Shown piece after piece: positions 1-6,760 of a DNA stretch of 12,591 bases. The DNA comes from a bacterium (lineage in GTDB: Bacteria > Verrucomicrobiota > Verrucomicrobiia > Methylacidiphilales > Verrucolacustridaceae): contig RFWS01000025.1 in the NCBI GenBank assembly GCA_009921985.1, forward strand, positions 1-12,591, given 5' to 3'. Below the pieces are notes generated by a model, which searched no databases, had not been told where the DNA came from, and saw nothing but the letters and a program-made list of their open reading frames with translations. The position numbers and the translations under genes are program-made. Numbering within the stretch: position 1 is the first letter of the stretch; every line of letters begins with the position of its first letter.

Positions 1-1438
1 ACTCCCCTTCCGGCGTGGAATCCGCCACCAAACCACCTCCGGCCTGAACAAACGCCTTGCCCCCCTTCAAAAGAATCGTCCGGATGGATATGCAGGAATC
101 AAGGTTCCCGTTGAAGGAAAAATAACCGGCCGCCCCCGCATAAGGACCACGCCGGGTGGGCTCACCTTCCGCCAAAATCTGCAAGGCCCTCACCTTGGGC
201 GAGCCGCTGACCGTCCCAGCGGGAAATGTGGCCCGCATGACCTGATAGGCATCCTGCCCCGCCCGGAGTTGACCTTCCACCCGGGAGACCAAGTGCATCA
301 CATGCGAAAAACGTTCGACCTCCATCAACTCGACCACTTTCACTGTTTGATATTCGCAGACCCGCCCGAGGTCATTGCGGGCCAAGTCGACCAGCATAAT
401 GTGCTCAGCCCGTTCCTTGGGGTCGGCCTTCATCTCTTCGGCCAGACGACGATCCTCCTCGGCACTCGTCCCGCGCGGCCGGGTACCGGCGATCGGGCGG
501 ATTTCCACACGCCCGTGTTCACACCGCACATGGGTTTCCGGGGAGGATCCCACCAAGGCCAACCCCCCCATTTCCAGACAAAACATGTAGGGGGAGGGAT
601 TTATGGTGCGAAGAGCACGATACAGGTCAATCGGACGCCCCGCATACGGCACGGAAAAGCGCTGGGACGGAACCACCTGAAAAATATCCCCCGCGCGGAT
701 ATGCTCCTGCATCGCTTCGGCCATCCGCACATATTCCGCCTTGGTCATGTTGGGCAAGGCACCGGCCAGAAGATCACCTTCAGGACGACGGGGAACCTCC
801 GCCGTCGACTTTCCGGTAGGCAGGGCCAAACGGGCGGCCAACGCGTCCAGGCGCTGCAAAGCCTGGCGGTAAGACCGCTGCGGATCCTCCCCCACCCGGG
901 TCTGCACCACGAACCTCAAGGTTCGCCGGGCGTGATCAAACACCAAAAATTCCTCCACGAGCGCAAAGCATGCATCGGGAACCCCAAGATCGTCTTTTTT
1001 CGCCATGCCGACGGTTGGCTCGAAATAACGGACGGCCTCGAACGCCAAGAACCCCACTGCTCCTCCCGCAAAAGGAGGAGCCTCCACTGGCCACGCCTCC
1101 ACCGGGCGCAATCCGGCCAACATCGCCTGCACCTCCTGGAGAGGATCCGGCCGCTCCGGAGCCTTTTCCTCCACTTGCCCGTTGGACCGGCTGAAACGAA
1201 CCCTGCCTTGACGGAACTCCATCACCGCGGCCGGTCGGGATCCCACGAACGAATACCGTCCCAGCCGCCCCGCCGATTCCGCGCTTTCCAGAAGAAAGGC
1301 CGCACCCCCCGGTTGGGCCGAAAGTTTTAAATAAGCAGACACGGGGGTTTCCGTATCGGCCAAAATCTCACGGCTGACCGGAATTAGATTGCCTTGGCTC
1401 GCCAGTTCCAAAAACTTTTTCTCTTCCGGGTAGATCAT
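1..1438 (-). CDS. trpE: Anthranilate synthase component I (partial, runs off left edge)
   Basis: TrpE makes anthranilate from chorismate, using ammonia from the TrpG glutaminase; it is the first step of tryptophan synthesis in the cytoplasm. The minus strand reads open from ATG at 1438-1436 for 479 codons to the window edge, so only about 20-40 C-terminal residues are missing. Visible motifs are LLES (residues 49-52, the tryptophan feedback site in this family), PSPYM (281-285), PIAGTRPRG (315-323), DLARNDLGR (351-359), FSHVMH (377-382) and GTVSGSPKVRA (408-418). The Ala in PIAGT favours TrpE; PabB (aminodeoxychorismate synthase) normally has Lys there. The sequence stops in the GGGLVADSTPEGE motif (467-479). 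LLES suggests feedback inhibition by tryptophan. The start overlaps the hisF stop (ATGA), and no clear Shine-Dalgarno is seen, so translation probably depended on coupling. trpG may follow to the left but is not in view. Confidence 0.95.
   Translation of the reverse strand, partial: MIYPEEKKFLELASQGNLIPVSREILADTETPVSAYLKLSAQPGGAAFLLESAESAGRLGRYSFVGSRPAAVMEFRQGRVRFSRSNGQVEEKAPERPDPLQEVQAMLAGLRPVEAWPVEAPPFAGGAVGFLAFEAVRYFEPTVGMAKKDDLGVPDACFALVEEFLVFDHARRTLRFVVQTRVGEDPQRSYRQALQRLDALAARLALPTGKSTAEVPRRPEGDLLAGALPNMTKAEYVRMAEAMQEHIRAGDIFQVVPSQRFSVPYAGRPIDLYRALRTINPSPYMFCLEMGGLALVGSSPETHVRCEHGRVEIRPIAGTRPRGTSAEEDRRLAEEMKADPKERAEHIMLVDLARNDLGRVCEYQTVKVVELMEVERFSHVMHLVSRVEGQLRAGQDAYQVMRATFPAGTVSGSPKVRALQILAEGEPTRRGPYAGAAGYFSFNGNLDSCISIRTILLKGGKAFVQAGGGLVADSTPEGE
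1435..1438 (-). promoter_or_regulatory. hisF-trpE ATGA stop/start overlap
   Basis: The hisF stop TGA (1437-1435) and the trpE start ATG (1438-1436) share the four bases ATGA. This arrangement is typical of translational coupling. As the sequence stands, ribosomes starting at the hisF ATG would terminate at 1695, about 260 nt short of this site. Confidence 0.85.
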
Positions 1439-2165
1439 GGAATTTTCGGCGGACGAACCGCGATGCCCTGTTGCCGGAGATGACGCTTCACCTGCGGCAC
1501 CGTCAGTTCCCCAAAATGAAAAAGACTGGCCGCCAGGGCCGCGTCCGCCCCGCCTGCCGGGCCCAGCACCTCCGCAAAATGCCCAGGAGTTCCGGCGCCA
1601 CCGCTGGCAATCACGGGAACCGGCACGGAGGAACTCACCGTGTGGGTGAGCTCCAGATCATATCCGGCCTTGGTTCCATCGGCGTCCATGCTCGTCAGAA
1701 GAATCTCCCCGGCCCCCCTGCGCACCCCCTCGCGTGCCCATGCCAAGGCATCCAGGGACGTGGACTGGCGCCCGCCGTGGCTGGCCACTTCCCAACCTCC
1801 ACCGGACCGGCCTCCGCCACCTCCGAAATCAGCTCGGGCCTTTGGATCGCCGCCGTGTTCAGACTCACCTTGTCCGCGCCGGCCCGCAACAGCTCCCGGG
1901 CATTGTCCACCGAACGCACGCCTCCCCCCACCGTCAGGGGCAAAAAAACTTCTTCCGCCGTCTTCCGCACCGCTTCGAGAAGAATCGGCCGGGCTTCGGA
2001 GGAAGCCGTGATATCCAAAAAGACCAACTCATCCGCCCCTTGTTCGTGGTAGGCGCGGGCACAGGCTGCCGGATCCCCGGCATCGCGGATGCCAACGAAC
2101 TTGACTCCCTTCACCACTCGCCCCCGGTCCACGTCCAAACAAGGTATGATCCTCTTGGTGTTCAT
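1435..2165 (-). pseudogene. hisF: Imidazole glycerol phosphate synthase subunit HisF, frameshifted with an internal deletion
   Basis: HisF is the cyclase subunit of the HisHF complex. It turns PRFAR plus ammonia into imidazole glycerol phosphate and AICAR in histidine synthesis. The N-terminal half reads from ATG at 2165: KRIIPCLDV with catalytic Asp11, ELVFLDITAS (46-55), TVGGGVRS (78-85) and DKVSLNTAA (98-106), up to about residue 118. After position ~1812 this frame turns into nonsense and stops at 1695. Homology resumes in another frame from ~1809 (GGGWEVASHGGR, RRGAGEILLTSMDADGTK, PVPVIASGGAG, ADAALAASLFHFGE) and ends at TGA 1437-1435. From my recollection of Thermotoga HisF, about 14 residues (119-132), or ~40 nt, are missing at the join. 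That stretch normally holds the second catalytic residue, Asp130. It is either a real pseudogene or an assembly/sequencing error; the rest of the gene looks well conserved, which fits a recent event or an error. Confidence 0.88.
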
Positions 2166-2284
2166 AAGCTTATGAGTGACAGTACCTTAAAATGTTCCGC
2201 TATAAAGTGTAATAACAGAATTGATCTTAGCCCATTTTTTGGGAATTCTTCATAACTTACTCTCACATCCACCCAGTCCTGATT
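2166..2284. promoter_or_regulatory. Divergent intergenic region with a possible plus-strand promoter
   Basis: These 119 nt are more AT-rich than their surroundings and separate hisF (minus) from the DUF4912 gene (plus), so they should carry both promoters. On the plus strand GTGACA (2176-2181) and TATAAA (2201-2206) each match the sigma-70 consensus at 5 of 6 bases, but their spacing is 19 nt, longer than the ideal 17. No good minus-strand pair for hisF was found. A short inverted repeat CCCA-T5-TGGG lies at 2231-2243. No Shine-Dalgarno is visible before either start codon. Confidence 0.35.
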
Positions 2285-3472
2285 ATGCCCAAAACCTCCC
2301 AAAAAACCAAAAAGCCCGCAGCCAAAAAGAGCTCCCCGGCGAAAAAAGCCGTGGCCAAAAAATCCGCTCCCAGAAAAAAAACCGAAATCGCTTCAGTGGT
2401 CTCCCCGCGTCTACGGGAAAGCCCCCTGCCGGTGGACCAATCCGCCCACAAGTTTGTCCTCCAACCCTTCGCTCCCAGCACCCCGGAACCGGAGCTCCCC
2501 GCCTACGAATATCTTGGCGAACTTCCCGAAAGCTACGGCACCCGTCGTCTTTTCCTCGCGGCCCGTGATCCCCGCTGGCTCTACGCCTACTGGGATTTTA
2601 GCTGGCAGCAGCTCCGCGACGCCGAACAGGAATCTCCGGAAGGAAAGGTGTTTCTGCAAATTTACATCCCCGGGGCTGAGCGGGTACATCAGATCCAGGT
2701 CTTCCCCGGATCACGGGAGTGGTATCTGCCCGTCCACCGCCCCGCCACCCTCTTTCAGGCGGAACTAGGCTACTACCGACACGATGGTTCCTTCCATCGA
2801 CTGGGGGTATCGGACGAGATCCTGACCCCGCGGGATGATCCCTCCCCCAACCGCGAAGTGGAGTTTGTCACCATTCCATTCCATTACTCTTTCCGGCAAC
2901 TCCTGGATCTGATCCGCAACGAGATCCGCCCTGGGGAAGGCCTGGCCAAGGCGTTGGCCCGCCTCCAGCGCGAAGGTTACCCCCTCCCTTTCCCCTATGC
3001 CCTGCGGCGCGTGGTTCCTTCCGGCTTGGCCGACCGCATCCTGGAATATCTGGGAGGCGACCTCATCCGCCGGATCCGCGTGGGCTCGCTGGAAATCACC
3101 GAAACTCTCCGGCGCCGCCTCCTCGAACTCGGCTCCAGCGGAATTCCTTCCAGCCTGAGCTCGGGACCCCGGGGGCAGGACCGCAGCTTCTCCATGCACG
3201 TCAACGCCGAGCTCGTCATCTATGGCGGAACCGTCCCCGGCGCGAAGGTCACCGTGGACGGGAGGGAGATCCATCTCCGCCCGGACGGAACCTTCTCCTA
3301 CCACTTCACCTTCCCGGACGGCCGGTTCCATATCCCCATTGCCGCCAGTGCACCTGACGGCCAGGAGGAACGCTCCGTCCTGCTCTCGTTCCTGCGCCTA
3401 ACCGATGCCACGCCGGGTGTGGATCCCACACGGCAACCTCCCCTCCCCGAACCCATCGGTCGCACGGCCTAA
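2285..3472 (+). CDS. DUF4912 domain protein with lysine-rich N-terminal tail
   Basis: This 395-residue protein belongs to the DUF4912 family, whose biochemical function I do not know. Residues 1-33 form a histone-H1-like tail (12 Lys among Ala, Pro and Ser; no membrane segment). The DUF4912 core is about residues 75-200, marked by ELPESYGTRRLFLAARDP followed by WLYAYWDF. A middle part (about 200-295) looks helical. The C-terminal part (about 300-375) has NAELVIYGG, AKVTVDGREIHLRPDGTF and FPDGRFHIPI, a pattern resembling small Ig-like beta-sandwich domains. The GH57 gene follows after 20 nt on the same strand, so the two are probably co-transcribed and share a role in alpha-glucan metabolism; that role is inferred from context only. 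No signal peptide is seen, so it is likely cytoplasmic. The ATG at 2285 has no obvious ribosome binding site, but the Lys/Ala tail and first domain read in frame from it. Confidence 0.9.
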   Translation: MPKTSQKTKKPAAKKSSPAKKAVAKKSAPRKKTEIASVVSPRLRESPLPVDQSAHKFVLQPFAPSTPEPELPAYEYLGELPESYGTRRLFLAARDPRWLYAYWDFSWQQLRDAEQESPEGKVFLQIYIPGAERVHQIQVFPGSREWYLPVHRPATLFQAELGYYRHDGSFHRLGVSDEILTPRDDPSPNREVEFVTIPFHYSFRQLLDLIRNEIRPGEGLAKALARLQREGYPLPFPYALRRVVPSGLADRILEYLGGDLIRRIRVGSLEITETLRRRLLELGSSGIPSSLSSGPRGQDRSFSMHVNAELVIYGGTVPGAKVTVDGREIHLRPDGTFSYHFTFPDGRFHIPIAASAPDGQEERSVLLSFLRLTDATPGVDPTRQPPLPEPIGRTA

Positions 3473-3492
3473 CGGCGCGGGATCCCCCGATT

Positions 3493-5079
3493 ATGCCGCT
3501 CGGATACGTTGCCCCGATTCTTCACGCCCACCTGCCTTTTGTCCGGCATCCGGAATACCCGGAGTTTTTGGAGGAAGACTGGTTTTACGAGGCAATTACG
3601 GAAACCTACCTGCCTTTGCTCGACATGATGGAAGGTCTGGTGCGGGACGGCGTCCCGTTCCGCCTCACCATGTCTCTCACCCCGCCGCTTTGCGCGATGA
3701 TGCGGGACCCGATGCTCCAGGAGCGCTACGTCCACGGACTAGAGAAACTCCTCGAACTCATTGGCAAGGAATTGGAACGCACGCGCCACGATCCCGTCTT
3801 CCATGAGCTGGCCCGCTTTTATCACGATCGCCTCCACCAGTGCCGGCAGATGTTCTGTGATCGCTACCGCCGCGATCTGGTCGGGGCTTTCCGCAAGTTT
3901 CAGGACGCCGGGGTTCTTGAAATCATCACCTGCGGAGCCACCCACGGCTTTCTTCCCCTCATGCGGGAATTTCCGCAGGCCGTTCGCGCCCAGATTCAGG
4001 TCGCTCGGAACGACTACCGAAACTGCTTCGGCCGCGATCCTCGTGGCATCTGGCTTCCCGAGTGTGCCTACTACCCCGGGGTGGAGAACTACCTGCAGGA
4101 GGCGGAAATCCGTTGGTTCATTCTCGATGCCCATGGCGTCCTTTATGCCGAGCCCCGTCCGGCTTACGGGGTTTTTGCCCCGGTTTTTACCCAAGCCGGC
4201 CCCGCCGCCTTCGGTCGGGATATAGAATCCAGCAAGCAGGTTTGGAGTGCCGAGGAGGGCTATCCCGGCGATGGGGATTATCGCGACTTCTACCGCGACT
4301 GTGGTTTCGACCTCGAGTACGACTACATTCGCCCCTACATCCAGCCCAACGGCATGCGTAAATTCACCGGCTTGAAGTATTACCGCATCACCGGAAAAAC
4401 TCCTCACAAGGAGCCTTACCGGCCTTGGGTGGCGCGGGAGCGTGCCGCTGCTCACGCCGGCAATTTCATGTTCAATCGCGAGAAGCAAATCGAACACCTC
4501 AGGCGGGAAATGGGAGTCGAGCCGATCGTGGTCTGCCCTTACGACGCCGAGCTTTACGGCCACTGGTGGTATGAGGGGCCGATGTTCTTGGATTACCTGT
4601 TCCGCAAAACCGCCTACGACCAGAAAACTTTTGAGATGATCACCCCGTCGGAATTTCTCGGTCGCCATAACACCCACCAAATCGCCACCCCCAGCGCCTC
4701 TTCCTGGGGCAATGAAGGCCATTGGTCCGTCTGGCTCGAGGGCTCCAACGCATGGATTTATCCCCACCTGCACATGGCGACAGTACGTATGATCGAACTG
4801 GCGGGCCGATTCCATCAAACCCAACCCCACCAACTCCGCGACCGGGCCCTGCGGCAAGCCGCCCGCGAGTTGTTGCTCGCCCAGTCTTCCGATTGGGCCT
4901 TTATCATGAAAACGGGAACTATGGTGCCCTACGCCGTGAAGCGCACCAAGGACCACCTGCTGCGCTTTAACCGCCTCTACGATCAGATTCTCGCCGACCG
5001 CGTGGACGAGTCCTTCCTTGGAAATTGTGAATGGCGTAATCCGATCTTTTTGGATCTCGATTGGCGCGTCTACGCCTGA
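3493..5079 (+). CDS. GH57/DUF1957 putative 1,4-alpha-glucan branching enzyme
   Basis: The 528-residue protein fits the GH57 branching-enzyme type, which cuts alpha-1,4 glucan chains and rejoins them as alpha-1,6 branches (glycogen synthesis, cytoplasm). N-terminal HAHLPFVRHPE (11-21) is the GH57 signature. GIWLPECAYYPG carries the expected nucleophile Glu190, and CPYDAELYGHWWYEGP carries the expected acid Asp351. Aromatic stretches SASSWG (401-406) and WLEGSNAWIYPHLH (414-427) are typical of branching-enzyme GH57 proteins. The helical C-terminal DUF1957 part includes LLLAQSSDWAFIMKTGT (about 453-469). Length agrees with the family. There is no signal peptide. It follows the DUF4912 gene by 20 nt, and its stop lies 3 nt from the convergent lpxD stop. 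Some GH57 relatives are amylases or alpha-galactosidases, so the exact reaction is inferred. Confidence 0.92.
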   Translation: MPLGYVAPILHAHLPFVRHPEYPEFLEEDWFYEAITETYLPLLDMMEGLVRDGVPFRLTMSLTPPLCAMMRDPMLQERYVHGLEKLLELIGKELERTRHDPVFHELARFYHDRLHQCRQMFCDRYRRDLVGAFRKFQDAGVLEIITCGATHGFLPLMREFPQAVRAQIQVARNDYRNCFGRDPRGIWLPECAYYPGVENYLQEAEIRWFILDAHGVLYAEPRPAYGVFAPVFTQAGPAAFGRDIESSKQVWSAEEGYPGDGDYRDFYRDCGFDLEYDYIRPYIQPNGMRKFTGLKYYRITGKTPHKEPYRPWVARERAAAHAGNFMFNREKQIEHLRREMGVEPIVVCPYDAELYGHWWYEGPMFLDYLFRKTAYDQKTFEMITPSEFLGRHNTHQIATPSASSWGNEGHWSVWLEGSNAWIYPHLHMATVRMIELAGRFHQTQPHQLRDRALRQAARELLLAQSSDWAFIMKTGTMVPYAVKRTKDHLLRFNRLYDQILADRVDESFLGNCEWRNPIFLDLDWRVYA

Positions 5080-5082
5080 TAT

Positions 5083-6147
5083 TTAATTCGAGCGTTCTTT
5101 CTTTTTCTTCCTTAACTGAGCTGACGAAGGTTTTTTCTTCCCCTCGATTGCCTTGAGACGGCGGGCCCACTGGGGCAACTGCTGGATGTAGGCCTCCATT
5201 TCCATCTGCTCCTTGATCGGACGCGCCGGTGCCCCCCGCCAAGTCTGCCCCTCCGGCACATCTTTGGTGACCCCGGACTTCGCCGTGAGGATAGCCCCGG
5301 AACCGATATGGATATGGCCAACGGTTCCGACGTGTCCCGCGATCGTCACGTGGTGTCCGGTGGTGGTACTTCCGGAGAGTCCGCTCTGGGCCACGATCAC
5401 AGTGTGGGGCCCCACCACGCAGTTGTGGGCGATCATCACCAGGTTGTCGATTTTCACGCCTTCCCCAATGTGGGTTCGGGCAAAGCGGCCCCGGTCAATC
5501 GTGGTGTTTGCTCCAATTTCGGCATCGTCGTCAATCTGCACATACCCCAGTTGCGGAACCTTCTGGTGCTTGCCGTCTTTCATCTCATAGCCAAACCCAT
5601 CGGCCCCCACCACCGCCCCGGCATGCAGCACCACCCGATTTCCAATCCGACAACGATCCCCCACATAGACGCGCGGATGTAGCATACAGCGGGCGCCAAT
5701 CGCCACATCCCGACCGACGTAGGAGCCTGCAGCGATCTGGGTTTCTTCTCCGACAACGGCTCCCGCCTCAATCACCACATGCGGCCCGATCCCCACTCCC
5801 CGACCGATCTTCGCCTTGGGATCGACCACGGCGGAAGGATGAGCTCCTAAAAGTCGGGGAGGCTCAGGAGGGGCAAAAAGCATCGCCACCCGGGTAAAAG
5901 CAGCCGAAGGATTAGCCACCCGAATTCTTGCTTTTCCAAGGTCTTTGGGGGCTTGGGGCCCGACGAGAAGGGCCGCGGCTTGGGTTTGGCGGGCCGCCGC
6001 CTCGTAACGGGGGTGGGCGAAAAAAGAAAGATCACCGGGTCCAGCCCCCTGCAAATCGGAAATTCCAGAAATCTTGAGAGTAGCTTCTCCCTCGAGCTTA
6101 CCACCGACCAGCTCGGCGATTTCAGCTAAGCTCCGCGCCGAGCTCAT
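5083..6147 (-). CDS. lpxD: UDP-3-O-acylglucosamine N-acyltransferase
   Basis: LpxD adds the second hydroxyacyl chain, from acyl-ACP, to UDP-3-O-acylglucosamine in lipid A synthesis at the cytoplasmic side of the inner membrane. The 354-residue protein has the N-terminal uridine-binding domain (about 1-100, with SLAEIAELVGG and GDLSFFAHPRY). A long left-handed beta-helix of hexapeptide repeats follows (about 105-295). GADGFGYE (181-188), NTTIDRG (214-220) and IAHNCVVG with catalytic His241 are all present. A C-terminal helix is followed by a very basic end, KKKKERSN. The start ATG at 6147 lies 15 nt downstream of the ompH stop, with no clear Shine-Dalgarno, so it is the distal gene of the run. 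In many Gram-negatives fabZ and lpxA follow; here the convergent GH57 gene does. The two stop codons are only 3 nt apart, with no room for a separate terminator. Confidence 0.96.
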   Translation of the reverse strand: MSSARSLAEIAELVGGKLEGEATLKISGISDLQGAGPGDLSFFAHPRYEAAARQTQAAALLVGPQAPKDLGKARIRVANPSAAFTRVAMLFAPPEPPRLLGAHPSAVVDPKAKIGRGVGIGPHVVIEAGAVVGEETQIAAGSYVGRDVAIGARCMLHPRVYVGDRCRIGNRVVLHAGAVVGADGFGYEMKDGKHQKVPQLGYVQIDDDAEIGANTTIDRGRFARTHIGEGVKIDNLVMIAHNCVVGPHTVIVAQSGLSGSTTTGHHVTIAGHVGTVGHIHIGSGAILTAKSGVTKDVPEGQTWRGAPARPIKEQMEMEAYIQQLPQWARRLKAIEGKKKPSSAQLRKKKKERSN

Positions 6148-6162
6148 GGGAGGCGGAAAAGC

Positions 6163-6747
6163 CTACTTTTTCTCTTCCTTTTTGGAGGAGGCGGGTGCGT
6201 CTTTATTCAGGATGCCAAGAACCTGTTGGGTCACATCGTCCATACCCTCAGAAAAAATAAGAGATCCCGGCGTGGGGACTTGCGGTTTGACGAAAACCAT
6301 ATTGTACTTGTTCTTGGCGACCTGGGACAAAACCTTGTTGATGTCCTCCGTCAGTTCTTGAGTCAACCTTTGGCGCTTATCATCGAGAATTTTGGATGCG
6401 GTCTGAGCAAAGGCCATCATTTCACGCTGTTTGACCTGCCCCTCCTCCCCTTTGGCCTTTAACTGGCTTTCCTTTTCCTTTTTCTTGGCATCCGACAAGG
6501 CCGGATCCTGCAAATCTTTTTGCAAAGCATTGATCGATTCGATCAGGGATTTTAAACCCGCATCCCTTTCATTCCTCTCTTTTTGGTAGTTGGAGGCAAG
6601 ATCCTCCATTTGCTTCTGGGAATCTTTGGCCTTGTAGTATTCTTTAAGAATCGCGTTGTAATCGACGACGGCAATTTTGGAAAAATCTTGGGACTGCAGC
6701 GAAAAAACAAAAAGAGACAAAATTAAAAAGAGGAGAGATTGCTTCAT
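6163..6747 (-). CDS. ompH: OmpH/Skp-family periplasmic chaperone
   Basis: This is an OmpH (Skp) family protein, a periplasmic holdase that carries unfolded outer-membrane proteins to the BAM complex. From the ATG at 6747 it is 194 residues long. MKQSLLFLILSLFVFSLQSQ looks like a signal peptide with cleavage near residue 20. KIAVVDYNAILKEYYKAK, typical of the family N-terminus, comes next. A long charged coiled coil (about 35-140) and a C-terminal beta/helix part (about 145-180) follow, and the protein ends in SSKKEEKK. A longer reading from TTG at 6783 would overlap bamA by 23 nt and put 12 extra residues before the signal peptide, so the ATG, 13 nt after the bamA stop, is preferred. Position between bamA and lpxD is the classic arrangement and supports the assignment more than sequence identity, which is low in this family. 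Confidence 0.9.
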   Translation of the reverse strand: MKQSLLFLILSLFVFSLQSQDFSKIAVVDYNAILKEYYKAKDSQKQMEDLASNYQKERNERDAGLKSLIESINALQKDLQDPALSDAKKKEKESQLKAKGEEGQVKQREMMAFAQTASKILDDKRQRLTQELTEDINKVLSQVAKNKYNMVFVKPQVPTPGSLIFSEGMDDVTQQVLGILNKDAPASSKKEEKK

Positions 6748-6760
6748 CCTTGATAGGTTC

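Noticed and set aside
269..1330. 353-codon plus-strand open frame opposite trpE
   Set aside because: It lies wholly antisense to a trpE frame with all family motifs; its His/Arg/Pro/Gly-rich product is what a GC-rich antisense frame gives.
1435..2165. Programmed frameshift as the explanation for split hisF
   Set aside because: About 40 nt of conserved sequence is missing at the join and no slippery run is present there; a simple frame change would not restore the lost segment.
2231..2243. CCCA-T5-TGGG inverted repeat as a terminator
   Set aside because: Only a 4-bp stem with no T-tract after it, and it sits between divergent genes where no terminator is needed.
3739..4956. 405-codon minus-strand open frame opposite the GH57 gene
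   Set aside because: The plus-strand GH57 reading has clear catalytic motifs; the antisense product shows no recognisable domain.
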